Positions 1 to 11,872 of a stretch of DNA of 44,782 nt are shown one piece after another. Position 1 is the first letter of the stretch; each line of letters opens with the position of its first letter. The notes below the pieces were generated by a model, which was given only the letters and a program-made list of their open reading frames with translations, was not told the DNA's origin and did not search any database. Source of the DNA: Rhodospirillales bacterium (GTDB lineage: Bacteria; Pseudomonadota; Alphaproteobacteria; UBA8366; JADFVY01); NCBI GenBank assembly GCA_020356105.1, contig CP070634.1, positions 3,476,504 through 3,521,285 of the forward strand. The letters are read 5' to 3'. Made by a program: the position numbers and the translations under genes.

Positions 1-833
1 CCGACCCGGGTGTAGCTGTTCCAGTCGCGCCACGCCTCGCGGATTTGCTCTTTCTGTCGATAGTCCCGGGCCAGATAGTTTGCGTTGACCGGGGGTTCGA
101 TCCGATCGGCATAGTCATCGATTTGCGGCAGAATGGCGAGAACCGCCGCGGCGACGATACCCGCTGTCCCCAGCGCGCGCTGCACCGACCAGACATAGGC
201 GACGCCCGCCAGTAGAACCAGGACGGCCGGAACGGTGACAGAGAATGCGTAGCTCGTTGCCTCCATGAGCAGAATTGCCGCCATGCAGCCGACGGCCGCG
301 CCGATCAGGTCGGAGGCATACAGCCGGCCGTACCAGCGGGTGTCAGTGGTGGTAAACAACAGAGCCAGCAGGGCTCCGAACAGGAAATAGGGCAGGCTGA
401 GGCCGATACCGATGACGAACGCGGTCTTCAGCCCATGCGCGATGCCGGCAACCAGAACGCCCTTCAGACCGTCGGCCCGGCCGGCCGCCGCGACGATGGA
501 ATTCAGCAGGGCTTTCTGATCCGCGGCGAGGAAATGTGCATGCACCAGCAAGACGGCGATAACGGCGCAAAGCCAGAACAGCAGAATCTCCCGGCGGATC
601 GGCAGGGCGCGAACGTCGAACAGGCTCAGCAGTGAACTGGCGCCGCTGAGTCCGAGCATCGCCAGTGCAATGGCGAGGTAGATGAGGCTCGGCCCGACCA
701 CGAAGTTGATCGTTCGCACGGTGTTGATCTCGAACGCCAGCAACGCCAAAGCTACGAGGAACGTTCCTGCGAACACACCGGCCCGGTCGATCGCGCTGCC
801 GAAACCGGCGGAGTTCAACGAGATGGCTGTCAT
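1..833 (-). CDS. Multi-spanning membrane protein, spermidine-synthase-like (3' end cut by window edge)
   Basis: The frame reads from an ATG at 833 without a stop to the window edge, giving 277 residues and a partial codon. The visible part is very hydrophobic, with about seven predicted membrane segments (AGVFAGTFLVALALLAFE near residue 20, then segments rich in Leu, Ala and Val to about residue 240). It then turns polar and ends in ...WRDWNSYTRV. That W-N-S-x-x-R-V stretch resembles the point where membrane-anchored spermidine-synthase-like proteins enter their soluble aminopropyltransferase/methyltransferase-like domain. The soluble domain would lie outside the window, so the enzymatic assignment is inference; the membrane topology is read directly. 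It follows the hps-like operon on the same strand after 125 bases. Confidence 0.6.
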   Translation of the reverse strand, partial: MTAISLNSAGFGSAIDRAGVFAGTFLVALALLAFEINTVRTINFVVGPSLIYLAIALAMLGLSGASSLLSLFDVRALPIRREILLFWLCAVIAVLLVHAHFLAADQKALLNSIVAAAGRADGLKGVLVAGIAHGLKTAFVIGIGLSLPYFLFGALLALLFTTTDTRWYGRLYASDLIGAAVGCMAAILLMEATSYAFSVTVPAVLVLLAGVAYVWSVQRALGTAGIVAAAVLAILPQIDDYADRIEPPVNANYLARDYRQKEQIREAWRDWNSYTRV

Positions 834-907
834 GCGCCCCCGGACGGAAGTCGGTCGCCTGTGTCACGCGCCCGAAACGGGGCGGGTCCCGACCGGTTAT
901 AGGCGGA

Positions 908-925
908 AACGGTTAATGAACCGTT
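908..925. other. Short perfect hairpin between ADH gene and membrane-protein gene
   Basis: AACGGTT-AATG-AACCGTT forms a perfect 7-bp stem with a 4-base loop. It lies 34-51 bases past the stop of the minus-strand dehydrogenase gene and about 75 bases upstream of the membrane-protein start. There is no T-run, so it could be a 3'-end stabiliser for the operon or an operator for the next gene. Confidence 0.35.
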
Positions 926-958
926 GTGCCGGTGCGGGACAGGGCCGGGACACGCAGT

Positions 959-1948
959 CTACTGGGGAAGAAGGACGATCTTGGCGGCCGCGCTGCGGCC
1001 GGCGTCGAGATCCTGAAACGCGGCGGGACCCTCGTCCAGCGGCCGGCGCTCGATCCACTTGAGGTCCCCGAGAACGCCGCGGTACAGGGCATCGGCGGAG
1101 GCCCGCAAATCGGCGGTCGTGTATGTATAGACGCCAAGAAAGCTGAGTTCGGACAGGGTGATCTTGCGCACGTCGAGTTCGCCCGACGAGTCCTGCAGGC
1201 CGATATGGACGACGACGCCCCCCGGGCGGGCGGCGTGGATCGCCAACTGACGGGTCCGGGCACTCCCTACGCAATCGAACACGACATCCGCGAGCCGCTC
1301 TTCGGGCGCCGCCTCCGTCGGATCGAAGCAGTGAATCCGCTCATCCTGCGCGGTCGCGCGTCGCAACGGATTGGTCTCGGCCAGGACAAGCGTCCGGATG
1401 CCGCGCGCGCGCAGCACCAGGGCGGTCAGCAGCCCCACCGCGCCACCGCCGATCACCAGCGCATCGCACTCGGCCAGGGACCGCCGGCAGGCCCGCTCGG
1501 CGAGGTCCACCGCATGCCACGCCGTCGCAGTCGGCTCCGTCAGGGCCGCATCGGACGGGTTCATATCGGCCGGAAGATCGACCAGACAGTGTTCCGGGAT
1601 CGACACAAACTGGGCGTAGGCGCCGGGGCGGGTCATGCCGATCATGGTTCGGTTTTCGCACAGATTGCTGCGCCCGGTCAGGCAGTAGACGCAGCGGCCG
1701 CAGATGATCAGGGGGTTCATCGTGACGCGCCGACCGATGCCGCTGCCCGATACCACTTCGCCCGCGGCCTCGTGCCCCAGGATCAAAGGCGGCACGCGGC
1801 GCGGATCATGCCCGTGCCAGGCATGCATGTCCGAGCCGCAGATCCCGACCGCGTCGATCCGCACGAGCGCCTCCCCTGCCGCCGGGACAGGATCCGGTTC
1901 CTCACGATATTCGAGTGTGACGGGCGCGGTGTAGACGAGTGCCTTCAT
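959..1948 (-). CDS. Zinc-dependent medium-chain alcohol dehydrogenase (HpsP-like candidate)
   Basis: This 329-residue MDR-family dehydrogenase has the catalytic-zinc residues in GICGSD (Cys37) and GHE (His59/Glu60). The structural-zinc cysteines are at about 83, 86, 89 and 97 (CGRCVYCLTGRSNLC). The NAD(P) Rossmann fingerprint GGGAVG lies near residue 167. Length is normal for the threonine/sorbitol-dehydrogenase branch. It is the last gene of a seven-gene minus-strand operon, 21 bases after the SDR gene. In the DHPS pathway as I recall it, HpsP and HpsO are predicted 2-dehydrogenases that interconvert DHPS enantiomers; one MDR and one SDR beside an HpsN homologue fits. The substrate is inferred from context; the family is clear. 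Confidence 0.88.
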   Translation of the reverse strand: MKALVYTAPVTLEYREEPDPVPAAGEALVRIDAVGICGSDMHAWHGHDPRRVPPLILGHEAAGEVVSGSGIGRRVTMNPLIICGRCVYCLTGRSNLCENRTMIGMTRPGAYAQFVSIPEHCLVDLPADMNPSDAALTEPTATAWHAVDLAERACRRSLAECDALVIGGGAVGLLTALVLRARGIRTLVLAETNPLRRATAQDERIHCFDPTEAAPEERLADVVFDCVGSARTRQLAIHAARPGGVVVHIGLQDSSGELDVRKITLSELSFLGVYTYTTADLRASADALYRGVLGDLKWIERRPLDEGPAAFQDLDAGRSAAAKIVLLPQ

Positions 1949-1969
1949 GAGTCTGGTTCCCGGTTGCCG

Positions 1970-5392
<3,423 letters not shown>

Positions 5393-5404
5393 CGCGGGCG
5401 CCCC

Positions 5405-5920
5405 CTAATCGAACAGCTTCTCGCCCGTATAGGGCGGCCGCCCGGCGCGCAGATCCGCGATGTCGCGGACGATCGACTGTACCAGGCGGATCATCACGAG
5501 AGTAAAGCCGAGCGGGACCGCAGCGAGGAACCAGACACGCACGATGCGCAGGCCGTCGGTCACGTTGCCGAACTTCCACGACACCAGCACCGGGTCCATC
5601 GACCAGTAGATCGCGAAGCAGGCCAGAATCGCGGTCAGTATGTCGGCGAGCAGGTAAAAGACCGCGACGCCGCGCGGCGGCAGGTAATGCAGCAGCACGT
5701 CGATGCGGATGTGGGCGCGCTCCTTGACCGCCACGGCGGCACCGATCCACACCAGGTAGATGAACGCGTAGCGCGCCGTTTCCTCGCCCCAGACCGAGGA
5801 GTAGAGCAGCACGAAGCGCCGCACCACCTCAATGAAGATGACGAGGACGATGAAGGCATAAAGGAACAGCAGGAGAACGCGCTCCCCGTTCCGGTCCAGT
5901 TTTCGCAAGAGATCGAGCAT
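5405..5920 (-). CDS. dctQ: TRAP transporter small permease, DctQ type
   Basis: This 171-residue protein has four predicted membrane segments (residues about 15-35, 50-68, 88-110 and 128-150). It carries family features: an FIEVVRRF stretch after the first segment, W-x-E-E-x-A-R-Y and a following KERAHIRID stretch. It is the scaffold partner of DctM in the inner membrane. The ATG at 5920 is preceded by an AAGGA ribosome-binding site. The upstream gap to dctP is unusually wide (234 bases) and holds a strong hairpin and an inverted repeat pair. The gap to dctM is only 12 bases. Confidence 0.93.
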   Translation of the reverse strand: MLDLLRKLDRNGERVLLLFLYAFIVLVIFIEVVRRFVLLYSSVWGEETARYAFIYLVWIGAAVAVKERAHIRIDVLLHYLPPRGVAVFYLLADILTAILACFAIYWSMDPVLVSWKFGNVTDGLRIVRVWFLAAVPLGFTLVMIRLVQSIVRDIADLRAGRPPYTGEKLFD

Positions 5921-5987
5921 AGAGATCCTTCCGAGCGATTCGCTGGCAAAAGTGGGACGCCCAACCCTGCAAAGGTCCGCCAGGTGG

Positions 5988-6068
5988 CCTCATCCTTCGA
6001 CTGTCTCAGGATGAGGGTCTTCAGCCTCTACCCACACTCTCCTCATCCTGAGCCTGTCGATGGATGTG
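5988..6068. repeat. Inverted pair of REP-like palindromic elements
   Basis: Copy 1 (5988-6016) has perfect 9-base arms CCTCATCCT and AGGATGAGG around an 11-base centre. Copy 2 (6041-6068) begins CCTCATCCTGAGCCTGTCGA and is a degenerate version in the opposite orientation. Copy 1 read in reverse matches it except for a few central bases. This resembles the dispersed REP sequence common in proteobacterial genomes. It lies inside the operon, between dctP and dctQ. Confidence 0.75.
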
Positions 6069-6115
6069 TCGGTGCGGGAGCCGCCGCGTGCCCAAGCGGC
6101 TGGCGCCAAGAAACG

Positions 6116-6143
6116 GGGAGATGCCGCGGCAGCGGCATCTCCC
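6116..6143 (-). terminator. Strong intercistronic hairpin after dctP
   Basis: A perfect 12-bp stem (GGGAGATGCCGC and its complement) with a 4-base loop starts 11 bases past the dctP stop. On the minus strand it is followed by CGTTTCTTGG, only a weak T-tract. It probably acts as a partial terminator or 3'-end stabiliser that raises binding-protein expression over the permeases. Confidence 0.7.
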
Positions 6144-6154
6144 GCCATTCGGTC

Positions 6155-7324
6155 CTAGACGTCGTGGACGATATATTTGCTCTGCGTATTCGCGGCCTCG
6201 TACAGCTTGTCGAAGGTCGCGATCGATCCGCCGAGCTGGACCTTCCACTCGTCCCATTCCTTGCGCTGCTGGCCGGCCGCCTCGACCCAGGCGGCGTATT
6301 CGTCCTTGGTCAGCGAGTGGAACTTGACGCCGGCCTTGGCCATTTCGGCCATCGCGAACGCACGGGATGCTGGCACCTGGGCCAGATTCTGCTGGAAGGT
6401 GACCTCACTGGCGAAGTCGATGCCCTCCTGCACATCCTTGGGCAGGCCATTGAACCATTCCAGATTGCACGAATAGACCTGGCTGTCCGGCACCGACCGG
6501 TTGAAGGTGACCCAGGACAGGATGTCCTTGAATCCGAATGCGTACAGCGCCTCGACCGCAGGGTCCAGCGCATCGGCTACGCCCTGCTTGATCGCCGACG
6601 GCGTCTCGCCCCAGGCGACCGGCGTCGGGTTGGCCCCGAGCAGGCGGTAGAACTGCTGCAGGATCTTCGAGCCCGGAACCCGGAACTTGATACCCTGAAG
6701 GTCGGCCGGGGTGCGAAACGGCTCGTCGCTGAGACCGCGCCGCTTGGCCGCAGTGCGCGGGTCGATGCAGAAATAGAACAGCGGCTTGAAGCCCTTGGCG
6801 CGGACGCGGCTGTTGACCTCCTGATCCCAGACGCCGGATGTCACGAGGTTGACGAAGCGCTGGTTCTCGCCGCACCAGTAAGGCAGGTTTATAAGATCAA
6901 CCGCAGGCGCAAAGGGCGCGAAATTCGACAACGAATGCTGCGCCGCCTGGATCGTGTTGGCCTGGACCTTCTCGACCAGCTTGGTGCCGACGCCCAGCGA
7001 TCCGCCCGGGGCCAGCTTCACGTAGACCTGGCCGTTGGTGAGGTTCTGGATGTTCTCCTTCAGGTTCAGCTGCATGATCGGATAGGAGCGGGTGGTGCCG
7101 ATCTTGTACGCGGTGCCGATCGTCATCGTGTACTTGGCGACCTTCTGGCGCTCCTGCTCCTCGGCCCGGGTCTGCGCCGCTGCCGGCTTGCCCAGCGTCC
7201 CGGCCCCGGCCGCGACCACCGCGGTGGTAAAGCCGAACTTCGCGGCGGTGCGCATGAAGCCGCGCCGGTCCTGGTCCTGCATCGGCTTCAGGAGGGGGGT
7301 GGTGTCGTCTTTGCGATCGGTCAT
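6155..7324 (-). CDS. dctP: TRAP transporter solute-binding protein, DctP family, Tat-exported
   Basis: This 389-residue periplasmic binding protein has a twin-arginine export signal: Asp-Arg20-Arg21-Gly-Phe-Met, a hydrophobic run to about residue 45, and a KPAAAQ cleavage region near 50. The mature part shows DctP features: an early beta-strand, GGSLGVGTKLVEKVQANTIQ near 110, and the conserved arginine region FRTPADLQGIKFRVPGSK near 220. The ATG at 7324 follows a GGGAGAA ribosome-binding site; a longer opening upstream lacks one. It captures the substrate for DctQM. It is followed by a 12-bp hairpin typical of over-expressed binding proteins. The ligand is not readable; DHPS or a related sulfonate or polyol acid is inferred from the operon. 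Confidence 0.94.
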   Translation of the reverse strand: MTDRKDDTTPLLKPMQDQDRRGFMRTAAKFGFTTAVVAAGAGTLGKPAAAQTRAEEQERQKVAKYTMTIGTAYKIGTTRSYPIMQLNLKENIQNLTNGQVYVKLAPGGSLGVGTKLVEKVQANTIQAAQHSLSNFAPFAPAVDLINLPYWCGENQRFVNLVTSGVWDQEVNSRVRAKGFKPLFYFCIDPRTAAKRRGLSDEPFRTPADLQGIKFRVPGSKILQQFYRLLGANPTPVAWGETPSAIKQGVADALDPAVEALYAFGFKDILSWVTFNRSVPDSQVYSCNLEWFNGLPKDVQEGIDFASEVTFQQNLAQVPASRAFAMAEMAKAGVKFHSLTKDEYAAWVEAAGQQRKEWDEWKVQLGGSIATFDKLYEAANTQSKYIVHDV

Positions 7325-7358
7325 CGTTCCGGTTCTCCCTGTGAGGTTCGTGTGGCTG

Positions 7359-7619
7359 TCAACTGTCGTCGCCAGATTGTGTCCGCTCTCGCCTGAGGGC
7401 CGCCAGCATGAGAAAGACGGCCGAGACGAGGAGCAGCAGAAATTCGGGAACGTCGCCCAGCAGGAACGGCAGGTCCCATCCGAACTGGATGCCGGCCTTG
7501 CCGAGAAGGACATTGAGGATAAACAGTCCGAAGAGGACGATGAAGACAGCGAGATAGATGTTTCCGCGCTGCTTGGCGGAATTGCCGTGACCTGTATCGT
7601 CCTGTCCTGGCCGCGTCAT
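7359..7619 (-). CDS. Small two-helix membrane protein leading the TRAP operon
   Basis: This 86-residue protein has a polar N-terminus and two hydrophobic segments (about residues 22-40, IYLAVFIVLFGLFILNVLL, and 55-75). It ends in a basic tail. The ATG at 7619 follows a good GGGAGG site. It is the first gene after the LacI-controlled promoter and ends 34 bases before dctP. I do not recognise a family. Position and topology suggest an accessory membrane protein of the transporter, but no function can be assigned. Confidence 0.75.
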   Translation of the reverse strand: MTRPGQDDTGHGNSAKQRGNIYLAVFIVLFGLFILNVLLGKAGIQFGWDLPFLLGDVPEFLLLLVSAVFLMLAALRRERTQSGDDS

Positions 7620-7682
7620 GCGTGGCCTCCCGGTTCATGCCCGTATCGGGCAGCGCACTCTCATCTCCATTAGAAATAATGC

Positions 7683-7698
7683 ATGAAAGCGCTTTCAT
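7683..7698. promoter_or_regulatory. LacI-family operator, perfect palindrome
   Basis: ATGAAAGCGCTTTCAT is a perfect 16-bp palindrome with the central CG step typical of LacI/GalR/PurR-type operators. It lies between the divergent regulator gene and the TRAP operon, about 65 bases upstream of the operon's first ATG and just downstream of a candidate promoter. The adjacent LacI-type regulator is the natural candidate to bind it. Confidence 0.85.
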
Positions 7699-7710
7699 TT
7701 ATTGCGCAGA

Positions 7711-7739
7711 GTTAACGGAAAACCGGCACCCTCTGTCAA
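7711..7739 (-). promoter_or_regulatory. Candidate promoter of the hps-like TRAP operon
   Basis: On the minus strand a perfect -35 hexamer TTGACA (7734-7739) is followed after 17 bases by GTTAAC (7711-7716), a weak -10. The LacI-type palindrome starts 12 bases further downstream, placing it over the expected start region, as expected for a repressor. Confidence 0.5.
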
Positions 7740-7852
7740 CAGAAAATTCATGGTCGCACTGGAACAGATCGGGAATAAAACACGCAATATATTGTTTTCT
7801 TTTAATAATTTTTCTTCTTGCTCCGGCCGGCACTTAAGCGCAGGCTAGATTG

Positions 7853-8914
7853 ATGCAGCCGCGCCCCAAGAGAAAGCGATTTCATCTGCCGTCGCAGCCG
7901 GTCAAGCTCGCCGATGTCGCGGCGCTGGCCGGCGTATCGCCCGCGACAGCCAGTCGCGCCCTGAACACACCCGACAAAGTCGGCGAGGCCATGCTCGAAC
8001 GGGTGCGCACCGCCGCCGCTGCGCTCGGTTACGTGCCGGACGCCGCGGCGCGGGCCCTCGCCTCGCGCCGCTCTCGCACGATCGGCGCGGTGGTGCCGAC
8101 ACTCGACAACCCGATCTTCGCCACCGGCGTGCAGCGGCTCGAATCGCGGCTCAACGAACGCGGCTACGCGCTGGTCGTGGCCAGTTCCGATTACCGGATC
8201 GACAAGGAGCTGCGTCAGGCCACGATTCTCCTGGAGCGAGGCGTCGAGGGGCTGATGCTGATGGGCACGGCGCATCACCCGTCGCTGTATGCGCTGCTAG
8301 AGACTCGCGGCGTACCGCACATCAACACCTGGGTCGACGAGGGCGACAAGGAACATCCCTGCATCGGTTTCGACAATGTCGAGACGGCGGTGCGGCTGAC
8401 CAATTACCTTCTGGATCTGGGGCACCGGCGTTTCGCCATGATCGCCGGCATCGCCGAGGGCAACGACCGCGCGGCGGCCCGCGTCGTCGGGGTCCGCGAG
8501 GCGCTGGCCCGGCGCGGCCTGCGGCTGGAGGATAGCCGGCTCATCGAGGAGCCCTATGGCGTCGCCGAGGGGCGCGACGGGCTGCGCGCGGTAATGGCGG
8601 GTCATCCGGATGAGAGGCCGACAGCGGTGATCTGCGGCAATGACCTGCTCGCCTTCGGCGCGATCTTCGAGGCGGCGGCGATGGGCCTCGACGTCCCCGG
8701 CTATCTCTCGGTCGTCGGCTTCGACGATACGGAGCTGTCGAGCCACATTCCGCCGGGGCTGACCACCATGCACGTGCCGTCGGGCGAGATGGGCACGCTC
8801 GCCGCCGACTACCTCGTCAACCGCATCGAGGGCAAGCCGGCCCGCCACCGCAGCCGCGTCGAGGTTCGCCTAGTCGTGCGCGGCTCGACGGCGCCGCCGT
8901 GCAAACCGGATTGA
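7853..8914 (+). CDS. LacI/GntR-type transcriptional regulator
   Basis: This 353-residue LacI-family repressor has an N-terminal helix-turn-helix (KLADVAALAGVSPATASRAL, about residues 20-39) and hinge. A periplasmic-binding-protein-like sensor domain follows (VVPTLDNPIFATGVQ near 84, GFDDTELSSHIPPGLTT near 300). The ATG at 7853 was chosen over the TTG just before it. The N-terminal extension before the HTH is basic (RPKRKR). It is divergent from the TRAP operon across 233 bases that contain a perfect LacI-type palindrome, so it probably controls that operon and itself. The GrdB-like gene starts 5 bases after its stop and should be co-transcribed. Confidence 0.95.
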   Translation: MQPRPKRKRFHLPSQPVKLADVAALAGVSPATASRALNTPDKVGEAMLERVRTAAAALGYVPDAAARALASRRSRTIGAVVPTLDNPIFATGVQRLESRLNERGYALVVASSDYRIDKELRQATILLERGVEGLMLMGTAHHPSLYALLETRGVPHINTWVDEGDKEHPCIGFDNVETAVRLTNYLLDLGHRRFAMIAGIAEGNDRAAARVVGVREALARRGLRLEDSRLIEEPYGVAEGRDGLRAVMAGHPDERPTAVICGNDLLAFGAIFEAAAMGLDVPGYLSVVGFDDTELSSHIPPGLTTMHVPSGEMGTLAADYLVNRIEGKPARHRSRVEVRLVVRGSTAPPCKPD

Positions 8915-8919
8915 CCGCC

Positions 8920-9882
8920 ATGGCGACCGCGGACAAGGAACATTTTGGCTTCGCCCTGCCGCATGACCCGCCGATCCCTTACATGCCGCGCATCCGCGAC
9001 TATTACCGGGCGCTCGGCTACGGCAGGCCCTACGAATGGGCGCATTACGCCGAGGTCCCGTTCCAGCCGCTGGAAAAGCCGCTGTCCCGATGCCGCCTTG
9101 CGATTGTGACCACGGCCGCCCCGTTCCAGCCCGACAAGGGCGATCAGGTGCCGGGCGCGCCATACAACGCGGCGGCCAAGTTCTACAGGGTGTATTCGGG
9201 CGATGCGGCAGAAGACCACGATTTGCGCATATCCCATGTCGCCATCGACCGCGCGCACACGACGGCGGAGGATCCGGGAACGTATTTCCCCCTGCCCGCC
9301 CTGCGCCGCGCGGCGGCGGCCGGACACATCGGCGCGGTCGCCCCGCTCTTTCACGGCATCCCGACCAATCGCAGCCATCGGGTAACGCTGGAGAGGGACT
9401 GCCCGGACCTTCTCGCCCGCTGCAAGACGGACGCAGTGGACGCGGCAATCCTCGTCGCCAATTGTCCGGTCTGCCACCAGACCGTGAGCCTTGCGGCGCG
9501 GATGCTGGAGGCGGCGGGCATCGCTACCGTCGTCATGGGCTGCGCCAAGGACATCGTCGAGCATGTCGGCGTCCCGCGCCTGCTGTTCTCCGACTTTCCG
9601 CTCGGCAACGCGGCCGGCCGGCCGAACGACCCGAAGTCGCAGGATTTCACGCTGGACCTGGCGCTGCGCCTGCTGGAGGCCGCGCCCGCGCCGCGCACCA
9701 CGGTGCAGTCGCCGTTGCGCTGGCCGGGCGATCCGGCCTGGAAGCGCGACTACTGCAACATTGACCGCCTGTCGCCCGAGGAGATCGCCCGCCGCCGCGC
9801 CGCGTTCGACGAGCAGAAGGAAACCGCCCGGGCGCTGCGCGAGGAAGCCGGCGTGACAAGGCGCGGCACGGAGCAGGGTTAG
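8920..9882 (+). CDS. Glycine/sarcosine/betaine reductase component B (GrdB)-like protein
   Basis: This 320-residue soluble protein resembles the aerobic branch of the GrdB/PrdB selenoprotein family. Features are RLAIVTTAAPF near residue 60, an ISHVAIDR...TAEDP stretch, HIGAVAPLFHGIPTN near 136-150, a Cys182-Pro-Val-Cys185 motif (NCPVCHQTV), and DFPLGNAAGRPNDP near 225. Clostridial GrdB uses selenocysteine in reductive C-N cleavage; this copy has ordinary cysteines and no in-frame UGA. The ATG at 8920 was preferred to an upstream GTG because it sits 5 bases after the regulator's stop. No GrdA/GrdC genes are visible, so classical glycine reductase activity is unlikely. Its role in the adjacent pathway is unknown. 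Confidence 0.7.
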   Translation: MATADKEHFGFALPHDPPIPYMPRIRDYYRALGYGRPYEWAHYAEVPFQPLEKPLSRCRLAIVTTAAPFQPDKGDQVPGAPYNAAAKFYRVYSGDAAEDHDLRISHVAIDRAHTTAEDPGTYFPLPALRRAAAAGHIGAVAPLFHGIPTNRSHRVTLERDCPDLLARCKTDAVDAAILVANCPVCHQTVSLAARMLEAAGIATVVMGCAKDIVEHVGVPRLLFSDFPLGNAAGRPNDPKSQDFTLDLALRLLEAAPAPRTTVQSPLRWPGDPAWKRDYCNIDRLSPEEIARRRAAFDEQKETARALREEAGVTRRGTEQG

Positions 9883-10005
9883 GCGGGGCCCAAAGGGGCC
9901 ATGTTGCGGCACGCGCTTCCGCGCCCCCCAATCTTCGCGAACCGTCGGCTCGCGAACCTGGCTCGCTGTTCTCCGCAGTCAGCATTGTCGCTGTTGCGTG
10001 CCGGC

Positions 10006-10458
10006 CTATGGTATGGAGTTTGCGCCGCCTTCTATCGCCCGGCGAATACGCGCGGCGAAGGGCGGCGGGCAGAAGACCGACAGGGTCTGGCCTCCGCCGG
10101 CGATCCGCATCCGCCAGCCCTGCTGGCGAACCGCATCGATGTCTTCGAGACGAAGCGTCTCCGGCTCGTCCCAGCCGAGGCGGCGGCGCAGAGCGATGCG
10201 CCGGTCGGTGATCTGGAGCAGCGGCGGCATGGCCAGCACCGCGAACTGCAGCACCGCGCCGACGAAAAGCGCCATGACGATGATCGCGGCGAGCGTGACC
10301 TGTCGGTCGTGGGTCGGCCGCGTTGCGATCTCCTGCGCGGCGGTCAGGACGATCGCGAGCTCGATCAGCAGGATCGCGGCAACGATCAGGAGGTCCACCC
10401 AGCCCGGCGCATGCCGCAGCCTCTCGGTCTCGCCCGGTTCGAGTTCGAATTCCGCCAT
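10006..10458 (-). CDS. Bacterial PH-domain (bPH2/YdbS-like) membrane protein
   Basis: This 150-residue protein has two membrane segments (about 20-40 and 55-78). They are followed by a soluble stretch, LLQITDRRIALRRRLGWDEPETLRLEDIDAV, which is the usual signature of bacterial PH-like domains. Residues to the C-terminus look like the remaining beta-strands and the closing helix (FAARIRRAIEGG). The ATG is at 10458. It follows the transhydrogenase gene on the same strand after 15 bases, so the two may be co-transcribed. Function in the family is not established. Confidence 0.75.
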   Translation of the reverse strand: MAEFELEPGETERLRHAPGWVDLLIVAAILLIELAIVLTAAQEIATRPTHDRQVTLAAIIVMALFVGAVLQFAVLAMPPLLQITDRRIALRRRLGWDEPETLRLEDIDAVRQQGWRMRIAGGGQTLSVFCPPPFAARIRRAIEGGANSIP

Positions 10459-10473
10459 CCCGCCCCAACACGC

Positions 10474-11784
10474 CTACCAGTAGCTGAGCGCCCCTTCGAA
10501 CATCCTGTGCAAATGCTCGGCGCCGATCTCCATCGGCGCATTCTTCAAGAGCCGTTGCTGCGGCAGGGTGCCCTCGATCAACGCGTCGATGTCGGCCGCG
10601 CCATAGCCGACGCCGCCGATACCGTTGGGGATGCCGGTCGGCTTCATCAGCTCGATGATGCGCGCGCCGACCACCTCGCCGGCGTCCGGTTCGCCGGCGC
10701 CGCGGATATCGGCACCGAGACATTCGGCGCCCTCGATATGCCGGTCGGGGCAGGCCGCCGCGGTGTTACGGAACACTGACGGCGCGTTGACGATGACGCT
10801 CATCCCGTGCGGGATGATCGGCTCCTCGTCGGGATAGCCCTCGGGCCGGTAGTCTCTGACCAGCCCGGCCACCGCATAGGCCATGCCGTGCGGCACGTGG
10901 ACGCCGGAATTGCCGAAGGCGATGCCGGCCAGGGTCGAGGCCCACATAAGCCCCTCGCGCGCCTCGTGGTCGGCGGCGTCGGTGACCGCCCGGACCATGT
11001 ACTTGCCGGCCAGCCGAAGCGCCTCGCGGCAGCCGAGGTCCGACCACGGGTTGGCGCCCTGGCTCATCGGCCGTTCCGCCGGCGTACGCGAACGCGTACG
11101 ACGGGTGAACGGCATCGCCGTATAGGATTCCAGGGCGTGGCTGAGGACGTCGAAGGCGCTGCATGCGACGACGTTGGCCGGCAGCGTATGGGTCGTCAGC
11201 GGGTCGATCAACGCCAGCGTCGGCCTCAGATAACGCGAGGCGATGCCGGTCTTGGCCTTCATCGCCAAGAGGTCGAACACCGCGATGCCGGTGCATTCCG
11301 AGCCGGTGCCCGAGGTCGTCGGGCAGGCGATATGCGGTTTCAGCCGGCCGGGCACAGGCCGCCCCTCGCCGACCGGAGCGTTGACGTAGGCCAGGAACTC
11401 GGCCGGGTAGGTCGCGTACAGGCTGGCCGCCTTGGCGGTGTCGATCACCGAGCCGCCGCCGACCGAGATGAAGCCGTCGACCTTTGCCTCCTCGGCGAAT
11501 GTCGTCGCCGCCTTGAAGGAGTCGTCGGTCGGCTCGACCCTGACTTCGTCGTAATAGGCGACGTCGATGCCGGCCTCGGCCAGCGCGTTCTTTACGATCG
11601 CCACGTGTTCGAGTGCCGCCAGCCGCTTGTCGGTGAACAGTGCGATCCGCTTGATGCCGAGAGCCTTCGCCTGCTCGCCTGCCTCGCGCAGCGCGCCCGG
11701 CCCATAGGCGATCGACGAGACGTCGACCGAAAAGACGTCCTCGCCGCCCTCGGTGGCGGCGAAATAGTGGTGACAGCAGCCCAT
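10474..11784 (-). CDS. Hydroxyacid-oxoacid transhydrogenase (iron-type alcohol dehydrogenase family)
   Basis: This 436-residue group III iron-type alcohol dehydrogenase has the cofactor loop [11 protein letters not shown] at 109-119, the conserved [10 protein letters not shown] near 155, and metal-site residues in [10 protein letters not shown] and [12 protein letters not shown]. The N-terminal MGCCHHYF and overall layout match ADHFE1-type hydroxyacid-oxoacid transhydrogenases, which move hydride from 4-hydroxybutyrate (or L-3-hydroxybutyrate) to 2-oxoglutarate using tightly bound NAD. The ATG at 11784 was chosen because CGGAGA lies a few bases upstream; a GTG nine codons earlier is possible. 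Subfamily is fairly secure; the true substrate is unknown. Confidence 0.88.
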   Translation of the reverse strand: MGCCHHYFAATEGGEDVFSVDVSSIAYGPGALREAGEQAKALGIKRIALFTDKRLAALEHVAIVKNALAEAGIDVAYYDEVRVEPTDDSFKAATTFAEEAKVDGFISVGGGSVIDTAKAASLYATYPAEFLAYVNAPVGEGRPVPGRLKPHIACPTTSGTGSECTGIAVFDLLAMKAKTGIASRYLRPTLALIDPLTTHTLPANVVACSAFDVLSHALESYTAMPFTRRTRSRTPAERPMSQGANPWSDLGCREALRLAGKYMVRAVTDAADHEAREGLMWASTLAGIAFGNSGVHVPHGMAYAVAGLVRDYRPEGYPDEEPIIPHGMSVIVNAPSVFRNTAAACPDRHIEGAECLGADIRGAGEPDAGEVVGARIIELMKPTGIPNGIGGVGYGAADIDALIEGTLPQQRLLKNAPMEIGAEHLHRMFEGALSYW

Positions 11785-11872
11785 TGTCGTCTCCGTTGCT
11801 TCGGCGGTCACGCAGCCGACCTGCGGCCCGTCGATAATAAACGCGCCTTCACGCGAACTGGCAACAGCAAGA

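Noticed and set aside
80..100. A GGTTCGATCC-like tRNA T-arm motif
   Set aside because: It lies inside the membrane-protein reading frame and no cloverleaf can be formed around it.
343..867. A 174-codon Arg-rich minus-strand frame
   Set aside because: It is out of frame with the better hydrophobic reading from 833 to the window edge, which shows a coherent membrane protein.
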